Assembly: GCA_002368175.1 (NCBI GenBank)
Contig: AP018172.1
Coordinates: 1,238,001-1,302,000, forward strand
Direction: 5' to 3'
DNA from: Calothrix sp. NIES-2098
Lineage (GTDB): Bacteria > Cyanobacteriota > Cyanobacteriia > Cyanobacteriales > Nostocaceae
Length of the DNA: 64,000 nucleotides
A program made the position numbers and the translations under genes. Below the pieces are notes generated by a model. That model was not told the DNA's origin. It ran no database searches and worked only from the letters and a program-made list of their open reading frames with translations. Positions 52,597-60,719 of this stretch are shown here, piece after piece (position 1 is the stretch's first letter; every line of letters starts with the position of its first letter).

Positions 52597-53862
52597 CTAA
52601 GAGTAGACCTTAACTTCAGGAATTGGGACAACAAACTTACCACCCCAATCGCGAATGTAAGACATTTGTGCCATAATTTCATCCTGAAGATTCCAGGGTA
52701 AAATCAGTACATAGTCTGGTTGAGTTTCTTGAATCTTGTCAGGATGAAAAATAGGGATGTGAGTTCCTGGTAAAAATAGACCTTGTTTGTAGGGGCTACG
52801 GTCTACTGTATAGTCCAAAAAATCTGTACGAATACCACAATAGTTAAGCAGAGTATTGCCTTTTCCAGGCGCACCATAACCGACAATCGACTTACCTTCT
52901 CGCTTTACTTTAATTAAGAAATCTAATAACTTACGTTTGGTTTCTTTAACTTTTTCGCCAAAAGAAAAATAATATTCTAACTGTGTAAAACCAGCTACTT
53001 CTTCTCTAGCTTTTAGTTCTACTACTTGCTGACTTACAGGTTTAGAATAGTCTTCAGTATGACGAGCATAAATTCTTAAAGAACCACCATGAGTAGATAA
53101 TTCTTCTACATCAAAAATTTTCAAACCGTGGTGAGCAAAAATATTTTCGACAGTGATGAAAGAAAAATAAGAGAAATGCTCGTGGTAAATTGTATCAAAC
53201 TGATTCTCCTCGATTAACCGCATCAGGTGAGGAAATTCCATTGTAATTACACCTTGCGGTTTGAGGATAATTTTCATCCCTTTGACAAAATCATTGAGAT
53301 AAGGGGTATGCGCAAGAACATTATTTCCTAGTAATAAATCTGCCCGTTTTCCTTTAGTAACTTGTTCTTGGGCTGTCTCCACTCCAAAAAACTTGACAAC
53401 TGTGGGAATACCTTTTTTAATTGCTACCTCAGCAATATTTGCCGCTGGCTCTATTCCCAATGCCGGAATACCTTTGGCAACAAAGTATTGTAGTAAGTAA
53501 CCATCATTACTGGCAATTTCTATTACCTGGCTTTGCTCGGTTAATTGGAAACGCTTCACTGCCATATCAACATAGTTCTTGGCGTGTCGCAACCAGCTAT
53601 CAGAATAGGAAGAAAAATAAGCGTAGTCACTAAAAATATTTTCAGGAGTAATATATTCTTGGAGTTGCACTAAAAAACATTTTTCACAAACATAGGCATG
53701 GAGTGGATAAAAAGGCTCCATTTCATTAAGTTGTTTGGGACTGCGATAACTTTCGCAGGGCGGTGACATACCTAAATCTACAAAAGTATGGTGTAACCCC
53801 GTTCCACAAAACAAACATTTACCTATTGTTTGTTGACGATCGGCAATTTTTTGGTTATTCAT
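52597..53862 (-). CDS. Sugar C-methyltransferase (TylCIII/NovU-type, three-part)
   Basis: About 421 residues. The N-terminal zinc-binding domain has CLFCGTGLHHTFVDLGMSPPCESY and YVCEKCFLVQLQ (four Cys). The central SAM domain has VIEIASNDGYLLQYF. The C-terminal domain has VGYGAPGKGNTLLNYCG. This is the layout of C-3 methyltransferases that make branched deoxysugars. It adds a methyl group to the ring carbon of a nucleotide sugar, usually a 4-keto-6-deoxy intermediate. I choose ATG 53862; the frame extends nine codons further. It is 84 bp downstream of the SDR gene and 91 bp before the cytidylyltransferase. Confidence 0.87.
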   Translation of the reverse strand: MNNQKIADRQQTIGKCLFCGTGLHHTFVDLGMSPPCESYRSPKQLNEMEPFYPLHAYVCEKCFLVQLQEYITPENIFSDYAYFSSYSDSWLRHAKNYVDMAVKRFQLTEQSQVIEIASNDGYLLQYFVAKGIPALGIEPAANIAEVAIKKGIPTVVKFFGVETAQEQVTKGKRADLLLGNNVLAHTPYLNDFVKGMKIILKPQGVITMEFPHLMRLIEENQFDTIYHEHFSYFSFITVENIFAHHGLKIFDVEELSTHGGSLRIYARHTEDYSKPVSQQVVELKAREEVAGFTQLEYYFSFGEKVKETKRKLLDFLIKVKREGKSIVGYGAPGKGNTLLNYCGIRTDFLDYTVDRSPYKQGLFLPGTHIPIFHPDKIQETQPDYVLILPWNLQDEIMAQMSYIRDWGGKFVVPIPEVKVYS

Positions 53863-53896
53863 AACTAGTATTTGGTTTACAAAAATCAAAATGCAG

Positions 53897-53962
53897 ATTT
53901 AAAGAGTACGCCAGTCTTAATCAAAGTGTTACTTGTATTTCAATATTTAAAGAGTACGCCAG
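53897..53962. repeat. Perfect 18-bp direct repeat around the SDR gene's 3' end
   Basis: ATTTAAAGAGTACGCCAG occurs at 53897-53914 and again at 53945-53962. The second copy includes the last codons and stop of the SDR gene. The intervening 30 bp are unrelated. It looks like a small local duplication of the gene's 3' end. Confidence 0.65.
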
Positions 53963-54975
53963 AAGAAATCTCGATCGAGCTGTTGGGTGCGAATGAGATA
54001 TTCAAGTTGTTTGAGACGTGTAAAACCACGAAACTCAAAAGTTTCTTTACTCATGTCAATTTGCTTGAAGACATTAAAAAGTTGTTGGGCACCACTTTGA
54101 GCATCCCAATCACATTTAAATCCTGGTAAATTTTGATTGATTTTCTCGAAGGAAACTCGATAGCTGCGATTATCAGGATCGTGTTTGCCAAAGCTCAACT
54201 GACAATCTGTAAAGACATCAGCAACTATGTGAGCAATTTGTTTGACTTGATAGTTGCTATTTGTATCGCCCACATTAAAAATTTGGTTGTGAATGACATC
54301 ACGTGGCGCTTCTAAAGTACAGATGATTGCCTTACAAATATCTAAAAGATGTACCAAGGGTCGCCAAGGTGTACCATCACTATTCATCTTGATTTCTTTA
54401 ATTGTCCATGCCCAACCGGCGAGATTGTTCAAGACAATATCAAAACGCATTCTGGGGGAAGCTCCATAAGCTGTGGCGTTCCGCAAAAAGGTAGGAGAAA
54501 AACCGTCATCAGCCAGAAGTTTTACGTCTTGTTCTACCAGCGCTTTGCATTTGGCATAAGCAGTTTGAGGATTGATAGCAGACTCTTCGTTAACGTAATC
54601 TTCAGTCGCAAAGCCATAAACGCTGCATGAAGAAGTATAGATAAAGCGTCGCACTCCTGCTGCTTTCGCCAGCTTTGCCAAATTGACTGAACCTTTATGG
54701 TTGATATCGTAGGTAATATTGGGAGCTAACTGACCTAAGGGATCGTTGGAGAGTTCTGCCATGTGAACTACTGCTTCAACTCCTTCGAGGTCGGAAGGTT
54801 GAATGTTGCGGATATCTTTGTTTAAGGTTTTGGCAGTTAACTCGGTGCCGTTGTACAACCAGCCTACTTTATAAAAGCCTGTATCTACAGCAATTACTTC
54901 GTAACCTTGTTGTATTAAAAGCGGTGCTAACAACGAGCCGATATAACCTTCTGTGCCAGTTACAAGTACTTTCAT
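53947..54975 (-). CDS. NAD-dependent epimerase/dehydratase (extended SDR)
   Basis: A 342-residue nucleotide-sugar enzyme. It begins MKVLVTGTEGYIGSLLAPLL (glycine-rich NAD loop); the Ser-Tyr-Lys active site is in FIYTSSCSVYG and NPQTAYAKCKALVEQD. The Tyr/Lys pair keeps the YxxxK spacing. The exact reaction (4-epimerase, 4,6-dehydratase or 4-reductase) is not decided by what I can see. It is the first gene of the operon that continues to the DUF4910 gene. Confidence 0.88.
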   Translation of the reverse strand: MKVLVTGTEGYIGSLLAPLLIQQGYEVIAVDTGFYKVGWLYNGTELTAKTLNKDIRNIQPSDLEGVEAVVHMAELSNDPLGQLAPNITYDINHKGSVNLAKLAKAAGVRRFIYTSSCSVYGFATEDYVNEESAINPQTAYAKCKALVEQDVKLLADDGFSPTFLRNATAYGASPRMRFDIVLNNLAGWAWTIKEIKMNSDGTPWRPLVHLLDICKAIICTLEAPRDVIHNQIFNVGDTNSNYQVKQIAHIVADVFTDCQLSFGKHDPDNRSYRVSFEKINQNLPGFKCDWDAQSGAQQLFNVFKQIDMSKETFEFRGFTRLKQLEYLIRTQQLDRDFFWRTL

Positions 54976-55209
54976 ATATAAATTCAGTTTTTTATGTTTA
55001 GGTAAGTAGAATGAGGCTTATACTTTCACATGCTACTTATTGCAAAATTAAAGCTCGATGATAAGCGATCGCTGCTTGTGCAAGGATCGTTGGCACTCAC
55101 AAAATCTGACAACTATCTATGCACAAGCCTAGAAAGTTTTTCACACTTATTTTGGGTGTAATAAATGGTCTACTAATACTATTAGCTAAGTAAATTACGC
55201 TTGTATAGT

Positions 55210-55246
55210 CAAATTGGCTAGAAATCAAAATTTCCTAGCCAATTTG
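55210..55246. repeat. Perfect 12-bp inverted repeat
   Basis: CAAATTGGCTAG (55210-55221) pairs with CTAGCCAATTTG (55235-55246) across a 13-base loop. It lies 235 bp upstream of the minus-strand operon's first gene and is not followed by a long T-run on either strand, so it may be an operator or a dispersed element rather than a terminator. Confidence 0.6.
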
Positions 55247-55309
55247 GCTTTAATTTTGTCCATGAAGTTTTTGAGCATAGGGAAAATGTTTCCAATGCTC
55301 ATATCCTAC

Positions 55310-55385
55310 GGCAAGCAAGTCGGGAAACCCGTTCAAGGCAATGTCTCCCCAACGCACTGCCTCCTCAAGTCTGGCGACAGATGCA
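55310..55385. repeat. Dispersed composite repeat, opposite orientation to 14162-14224
   Basis: Carries CGGGAAACCCG and CCAACGCACTGCC, the complement of the CTGCGTTGG/TTTCCCGGCTT blocks at 14162-14200. Confidence 0.5.
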
Positions 55386-55982
55386 ACTGTCCTCCTGTGC
55401 CTCAATTCATCCCACTATTCTGCAACGGCCACTCTGCTATCGGTGCGTATCCTGACTGACGACAACTGCTTCACCTAAGTAATAACAAGCATTTAGCTGG
55501 ACATATGACCCAACGCTGACTTTCATTCAAAATTTGCCTTTCGGCGTTTTTGCATCGGATTGATAAAGATTGATTATGTAACTTTACAACGCTAAGAGTC
55601 TGTGGTGCATTTGCTGATATCACATGAACAATTGATGCTACCACTTTCTGCAACGCGCGCACTACTCTGTTGGCAATGGTTTGCTAGTGTTTGAGATTTT
55701 ATGTTAAATTTCATACTCTATACTTAAGTTCTCTACGATCTTGCTTGGTCTTGATAGACACCATACCTCATGAATCGATTTTAACTAGTGTCAGTTGATA
55801 AACTGTCACTCAACAGATTTCCAGTATGATTGCAGAAGCGGTATTCTTAATTAGTGCAAGGAGTGATACCACTTCACCGCATGTTTGTTACTAGTTATCC
55901 TCCCAGCCCTATCCTTCAGGGGTGTTTGCGGATTTCAGATGTTGCATCAAACAAGTGAATTGGTATAAAGTTATACGGGGAA

Positions 55983-56016
55983 GCGCTTGAGAGAGCAAAA
56001 ATCTCAAGTGCTTTTT
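55983..56016 (+). terminator. Orphan intrinsic terminator
   Basis: The stem GCGCTTGAGA (55983-55992) and TCTCAAGTGC (56002-56011), with one G-U pair, is followed by TTTTT. No plus-strand gene precedes it, so an unannotated RNA may end here. Confidence 0.6.
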
Positions 56017-57015
56017 CGTGTATAAATAAAAAAATATTCTCTCGGTTATGAAATATAAAAGTTTTCTAAGGCACAGGCGATCGCAAAAGATGCCGTAGCA
56101 GTGCAATTGTAGCTCCTAATACAGTTGGTGCAAGCTTAAAGAATTTTGAAATGTCTCAATTCATACTTAGTAGGAAAATTTGGCGACCTGCTCAAATCCT
56201 TATTTGATAGATATTTTGGTTTTTGTTGAAGGAATCTTTATGATTTCTTGATAAGAAATTTATAAATAATTTTAGCCATTTTGGCGGGAATTGATTCAGA
56301 AGTGTTTTATGCTTTTTACAAGAAGCATGTATAACAATACTCCGAACAAAATGAAGGTTATCTATTGTCAGAACTTGAAGATTTATAGGTTTAAAGAATT
56401 TTGTCAAAGTTTGGTTTTCAACTAAATTTAAACAAAATACACATAAAAGCCTAATATTCACGTACTGAAATATATCAAATCTCAGTTCTGATTATTGTTA
56501 TAAAAATTAGTTGCAAACTTTTTTGCAATCATAGTGAGTAAGCTAACATCTCGAAACAAATCATTTGATTCTACCAAAGACAATTTCTCGATCTAGCCAT
56601 AATTGGGATAATGGAAACTTGGTTATAAAACTTATCGATAATTATTTACAGTAAATTTTATGAATGAGACAGTCTATTTATTCAATCATTTGGTTTAGCT
56701 TTTTGTAAAACTAGCCTTTTAAAGGCACATAATTTACTCTGCCATCGGAATATTTTTCTTGATTGCCAACTTCTTTATCATCTATAAACTTTGTTTTTAC
56801 TGCCAAGCATAAATAATGCGATCGCCAAATGCAGATACAAGGTTAGTAATTACCGCACGCCAGAATATTTGAATAATTTTCTGCCCCTAGCTGATACTCT
56901 TCGCAATGCTTGTGGCCAGTGATTCTGCAATTACTTGTAATCAATGAATTACAGATGATGAGAATTGAACTCTAAATCAATCTTAATTAATTATTGAAAT
57001 AAAGGAGATAAACTA

Positions 57016-60000
57016 ATGGCCTTCATACGAGGAACTAATGGAAACGAGTTAGTTAATGGTTCTACTTCTACCCCAGTATCGCTTAGGAGTACAAACCTTG
57101 CCGATCAAATTTATGGTGGTTTTGGTAACGATACCCTATTAGGATTAGGCGGCGATGACTACATCAATGGAGACCAAGGTAGTGACTCCATTGATGGCGG
57201 TGATGGCAACGATCGCCTTTTTGGGGGTATTGATAACGGTAACGACACCATATTCGGTGGTTTAGGTGATGACTTCTTAGAAGGTGGTGGCGGTGATGAT
57301 AGCTTAGATGGTGGCGATGGCAATGATACCATTCAAGGTGGACAAGGTAACGATACTCTTCTTGGTGGAGGAGGTAATGATGTCATCTTAGGAGTCAGTG
57401 GTAATAATTTCATTGATGGCGGTACTGGCGATGACAATATCCAAGGCGCTGGTGGTAGTGATTTTCTTGGAGGAGGAGTAGACACCCTCCGTGGCGGTGC
57501 AGGAAACGATACCATCCTCGGCAATGGGCAGAATGACCAGCTCTATGGGGACGATGGCAATGACAAACTGGATGGCGGTGGAGATAATGACTTTCTCGAT
57601 GGCGGTATTGGGGATGACTCCCTTGATGGCAACATCGGGAATGACACTCTAGTTGGTGGGGCTGGCAGTGACACTCTTAATGGCAACAGTGGTACCGATC
57701 TTATTGATTATTCATCCAATCCATCCGGTACAACTGGAGTTAACGTTAATCTAGAAACGGGTACAGCTAGCGATGGCTTTGGAACTACCGATACGTTGCT
57801 TGCTGTTGAAAATGTTGCTGGTTCTAATTTCAACGACACGATAACAGGCAGTAGTGTAAATAACCTGCTTATCGGCAATGGTGGTAATGACACTATAGAT
57901 GGCAACGCTGGTAATGACACGCTCAACGGAGGTGATGGTAATGACAGTCTGCTTGGCAACGCTGGTAATGACACTCTAATTGGCGGTGCTGGTAATGACA
58001 CCATTGATGGTGGTTCTGGTTTTGACAGGGTAGATTATTCTTCTAGTACTGCTGGGGTTAGTGTGAATCTAACAACAGGTACAGCCACTGGTACAGCTAT
58101 CGGGAATGATACTCTAAGCAACATTGAACAAATCGTTGGTTCTAATTTCAGCGACCTCCTGATTGGCAATACGAGCAATAACTTCTTTATTGGTGGAGCT
58201 GGCAATGACTCCATTGATGGGGGTGCTGGTACAGATCGCGTTGATTATTCCACTAGCACAGCTGGAGTTGTCGTTAACCTGGCATCAATTAACGCCACAA
58301 CGGGAACTGCCAGTGATGGGTTAGGTGGCAGTGGCACCGATATCTTAGTCAATATTGAAGACATTGTAGGCTCCAGTTTCAACGACAACTTAACGGGTAA
58401 CGCGGGCAATAACACCTTTGTTGGCGGGGCTGGCAATGACTCTATTAATGGGGGTGCTGGTATCGATCGCGTTGATTATTCTGGCAGTACAGCTGGGGTT
58501 GTTGTCAATTTGGCAACGGGTACTACCACTGACGATGGATTAGGCGGCATCGATACGCTAACAAGTATTGAAGAAGTTATTGGTTCTGCATTCAACGATA
58601 GTATCACTGGAAATGCTGATAATAACCTCTTTGTAGGCGGCCCTGGCAATGACACTATTGATGGTGGCGATGGTAGCGATCGCGTTGATTATTCTTTCAG
58701 CACAGCCGCAGTCACCGTTAATTTGACAAACGGAACTGCCACTGGCTTTGGTGGTACGCATACACTAAGCAACATCGAAGAAGTTGTTGGTTCTAGTTTC
58801 AACGATAGTATCACTGGAAACACCGCCGATAACCTCTTAATTGGTAGTGCTGGTAATGACACGCTTAATGGCGGTACTGGTAACGATACCGTTGATTATT
58901 CGACCAGTCCAGGGGCAGTCACCGTTAATCTGGCTACTGGTACTGCCAGTGAAGATGGATTTGACAATACAGATACACTGATTAGCATTGAAAACATCAT
59001 TGGTTCTAATTTCAACGATAGCTTAACTGGCAATACCGTTGGGAATTCTCTCAGCGGTGGCGCTGGCAATGATACCCTTCTTGGAGGTGCTGGCAGTGAC
59101 ACCCTGAATGGCGGTGATGGTAGCGATCGCGCTGATTATTCTACTAGTCCAGCAGGTGTTGGGAACGCTGGCGTTGTGGTCGATCTAGTTGCAGGTACAG
59201 CTCAAGACGGGTTCGGTAATACCGACACGCTGATTAGTATTGAAGAAGTCGAAGGTTCTAATTATAACGATACCCTGACTGGTAACACAGGCAATAACTA
59301 CCTCAGTGGCGGCTCTGGTGATGACAGCTTAGATGGAGGTGCTGGCAATGATACTCTCGCAGGTGGTGCGAGTAACGATACTTTGAATGGCGGTGATGGT
59401 ATTGACCGAGCAGATTATTCTGCCAGTTTGTCAGCAGTGACTGTTGACTTAGTGGCGGGTACTGGCATTGCCAATGATGGCATTGGTGGTAACGATACAC
59501 TGATTAGCATTGAACAAGTCACAGGTTCGATTTTTAACGATAGTCTCATCGGTGATGCCATCAATAACCTCTTGAACGGGGGTGCTGGCAATGACACCAT
59601 TGATGGCGCTGCTGGTAATGACACTGTGATTGGCAGCGCTGGCAATGACGTTCTCAACGGCGGTGATGGGATTGATACAGCCGATTATTTATCCAGTACA
59701 GCAGGGGTTGTAGTTGATTTATTTGCCGGTACTGCTAGCGATGGACTGGGTAGTACGGATACACTGAGCAACATTGAAAACGTTATTGGTACTACCTTTG
59801 TAGATAGGATAATTGGCGAGGCTAGCAATAACCTCTTAGTTGGTAATGGTGGCAATGATGTCCTGATTGGCGGTGCTGGTAATGATGTCCTTGTTGGTGT
59901 TGGGACTGGTAGCAGAACTGGTACGCTTACTCTGAGTGGTACACCATTTCCACTCAGAGGAATCCAAGAGGTTGACGTTTTAGCAGGAGGATCTGGAGGC

Positions 60001-60375
60001 GATAGATTTGTCCTTGGAAGCAATGGCGAATTTTACTATATAGGTAGCGGTACTAGTACTGCTCCAAATAGCGACTTTGCTATTATCGGTCAGGAAAGTG
60101 CTACGCCTGGAGTATTTGCCAGAGACTTTGATACCGGAATTGATTTGATTCAAGTGCAGAAAGGCTTAACCTCGAACTTCTTGTATAGAGTCCAGCAAGT
60201 AGGTGTAGATACCTTTATTTTCGGGACTAACGCTACTAGCGGAGCAACTTTCCTTGATGTCATGGCGATTGTAGTCGGAACAACCTTTAGCGACGTTGGA
60301 GCTAGTTTACGAGATCAGAATGGCTTAAATCTCCAATTAGTTGCCCAAGGTACAGGTATCCAGTATTATCGCTAA
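57016..60375 (+). CDS. Large RTX calcium-binding protein with nine long repeats
   Basis: A 1119-residue protein without signal peptide, made nearly entirely of GGxGxDxLx nonapeptides. Residues 1-225 are plain RTX repeats. From about residue 230 to 935 a unit of 70-95 residues recurs nine times, each beginning xDYSxSxAGVxVNLxTGTA and carrying DTLxxIExVxGSxFNDxLxGN, then NNxLxGGxGNDTIDGG. A C-terminal domain of about 180 residues (LTLSGTPFPLRGIQEVDVL; FILYRVQQVGVDTFIFG-like) follows. Such proteins bind Ca2+ and are exported by type I systems; surface or S-layer-like roles are common. AAAGGAGATAAACTA precedes ATG 57016. It precedes two minus-strand TPR glycosyltransferase genes. Confidence 0.88.
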   Translation: MAFIRGTNGNELVNGSTSTPVSLRSTNLADQIYGGFGNDTLLGLGGDDYINGDQGSDSIDGGDGNDRLFGGIDNGNDTIFGGLGDDFLEGGGGDDSLDGGDGNDTIQGGQGNDTLLGGGGNDVILGVSGNNFIDGGTGDDNIQGAGGSDFLGGGVDTLRGGAGNDTILGNGQNDQLYGDDGNDKLDGGGDNDFLDGGIGDDSLDGNIGNDTLVGGAGSDTLNGNSGTDLIDYSSNPSGTTGVNVNLETGTASDGFGTTDTLLAVENVAGSNFNDTITGSSVNNLLIGNGGNDTIDGNAGNDTLNGGDGNDSLLGNAGNDTLIGGAGNDTIDGGSGFDRVDYSSSTAGVSVNLTTGTATGTAIGNDTLSNIEQIVGSNFSDLLIGNTSNNFFIGGAGNDSIDGGAGTDRVDYSTSTAGVVVNLASINATTGTASDGLGGSGTDILVNIEDIVGSSFNDNLTGNAGNNTFVGGAGNDSINGGAGIDRVDYSGSTAGVVVNLATGTTTDDGLGGIDTLTSIEEVIGSAFNDSITGNADNNLFVGGPGNDTIDGGDGSDRVDYSFSTAAVTVNLTNGTATGFGGTHTLSNIEEVVGSSFNDSITGNTADNLLIGSAGNDTLNGGTGNDTVDYSTSPGAVTVNLATGTASEDGFDNTDTLISIENIIGSNFNDSLTGNTVGNSLSGGAGNDTLLGGAGSDTLNGGDGSDRADYSTSPAGVGNAGVVVDLVAGTAQDGFGNTDTLISIEEVEGSNYNDTLTGNTGNNYLSGGSGDDSLDGGAGNDTLAGGASNDTLNGGDGIDRADYSASLSAVTVDLVAGTGIANDGIGGNDTLISIEQVTGSIFNDSLIGDAINNLLNGGAGNDTIDGAAGNDTVIGSAGNDVLNGGDGIDTADYLSSTAGVVVDLFAGTASDGLGSTDTLSNIENVIGTTFVDRIIGEASNNLLVGNGGNDVLIGGAGNDVLVGVGTGSRTGTLTLSGTPFPLRGIQEVDVLAGGSGGDRFVLGSNGEFYYIGSGTSTAPNSDFAIIGQESATPGVFARDFDTGIDLIQVQKGLTSNFLYRVQQVGVDTFIFGTNATSGATFLDVMAIVVGTTFSDVGASLRDQNGLNLQLVAQGTGIQYYR

Positions 60376-60385
60376 AAGTCAATCC

Positions 60386-60412
60386 CAGCCGACAGGTTTA
60401 GACCTGCGGCTG
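60386..60412 (+). terminator. Stem-loop after the large RTX gene
   Basis: CAGCCGACAGGT and ACCTGCGGCTG pair with one bulged base and a TTAG loop, 11 bp after the RTX stop. The T-rich tail is weak, but a second hairpin with a CTTTTTAA tail (about 60449-60475) lies just downstream. Confidence 0.55.
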
Positions 60413-60637
60413 CATAATAACAGCTTGCTGGGACAGGCTTTTAAAAGGAAAGTCCGCGTATCTGTGGGCTCTTTTTAATGGCTGAGGATAGTCTTGTTTT
60501 ACCCTTGTCTCAAACCACAATGGAGATAAAATCACTCCATGCCATATCCAAAATCAATATTGCTATTGGGATACTGAAAGTAGGGTATTTAAATGCATCT
60601 CGATTAACAATATTGACGAAATACAGAAAGTAGTAAA

Positions 60638-60662
60638 GTGGACAAGTATTTGTCCACCCTAC
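60638..60662. repeat. Dispersed hairpin repeat, GTGGACAA-GTAT-TTGTCCAC-CCTAC variant
   Basis: The arms 60638-60645 and 60650-60657 pair perfectly, and CCTAC follows. Compared with the copies at 712 and 23957, both arms changed (GGGCA to GGACA, TGCCC to TGTCC), so pairing is kept. Confidence 0.6.
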
Positions 60663-60719
60663 CTATTCGTTTATTAACCTGTCTTTCTCCCTTGTATATC
60701 TGCTGCTCTAATATACAAA

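Larger units (their letters stand above)
54976..57015. other. Two-kilobase region with no credible gene
   Basis: Several short frames occur on both strands, none with a good ribosome binding site or recognisable family. It contains a 12-bp stem-loop (55210-55246), a repeat related to 14162-14224 (55310-55385), and an orphan terminator-like hairpin (55983-56016). AAAGGAGAT precedes the start of the large RTX gene at 57016. Confidence 0.5.
60376..60719. other. Convergent intergenic region
   Basis: About 345 bp between the large RTX gene and the GT2-TPR gene, which end towards each other. Besides the stem-loop at 60386-60412 it holds a second hairpin with a T-tract near 60449-60475 and a GTGGACAA-GTAT-TTGTCCAC repeat (60638-60657). 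Confidence 0.5.

Noticed and set aside
55471..56461. Short frames in the 2-kb gap before the giant RTX gene
   Set aside because: No ribosome binding sites, no matching families, AT-rich biased residues; treated as non-coding.
57300..60020. Long minus-strand frames rich in Pro/Ser/Leu opposite the giant RTX gene
   Set aside because: They are the complement of repeated Gly/Asp/Asn codons; composition is typical of antisense frames and no ribosome binding site is seen.
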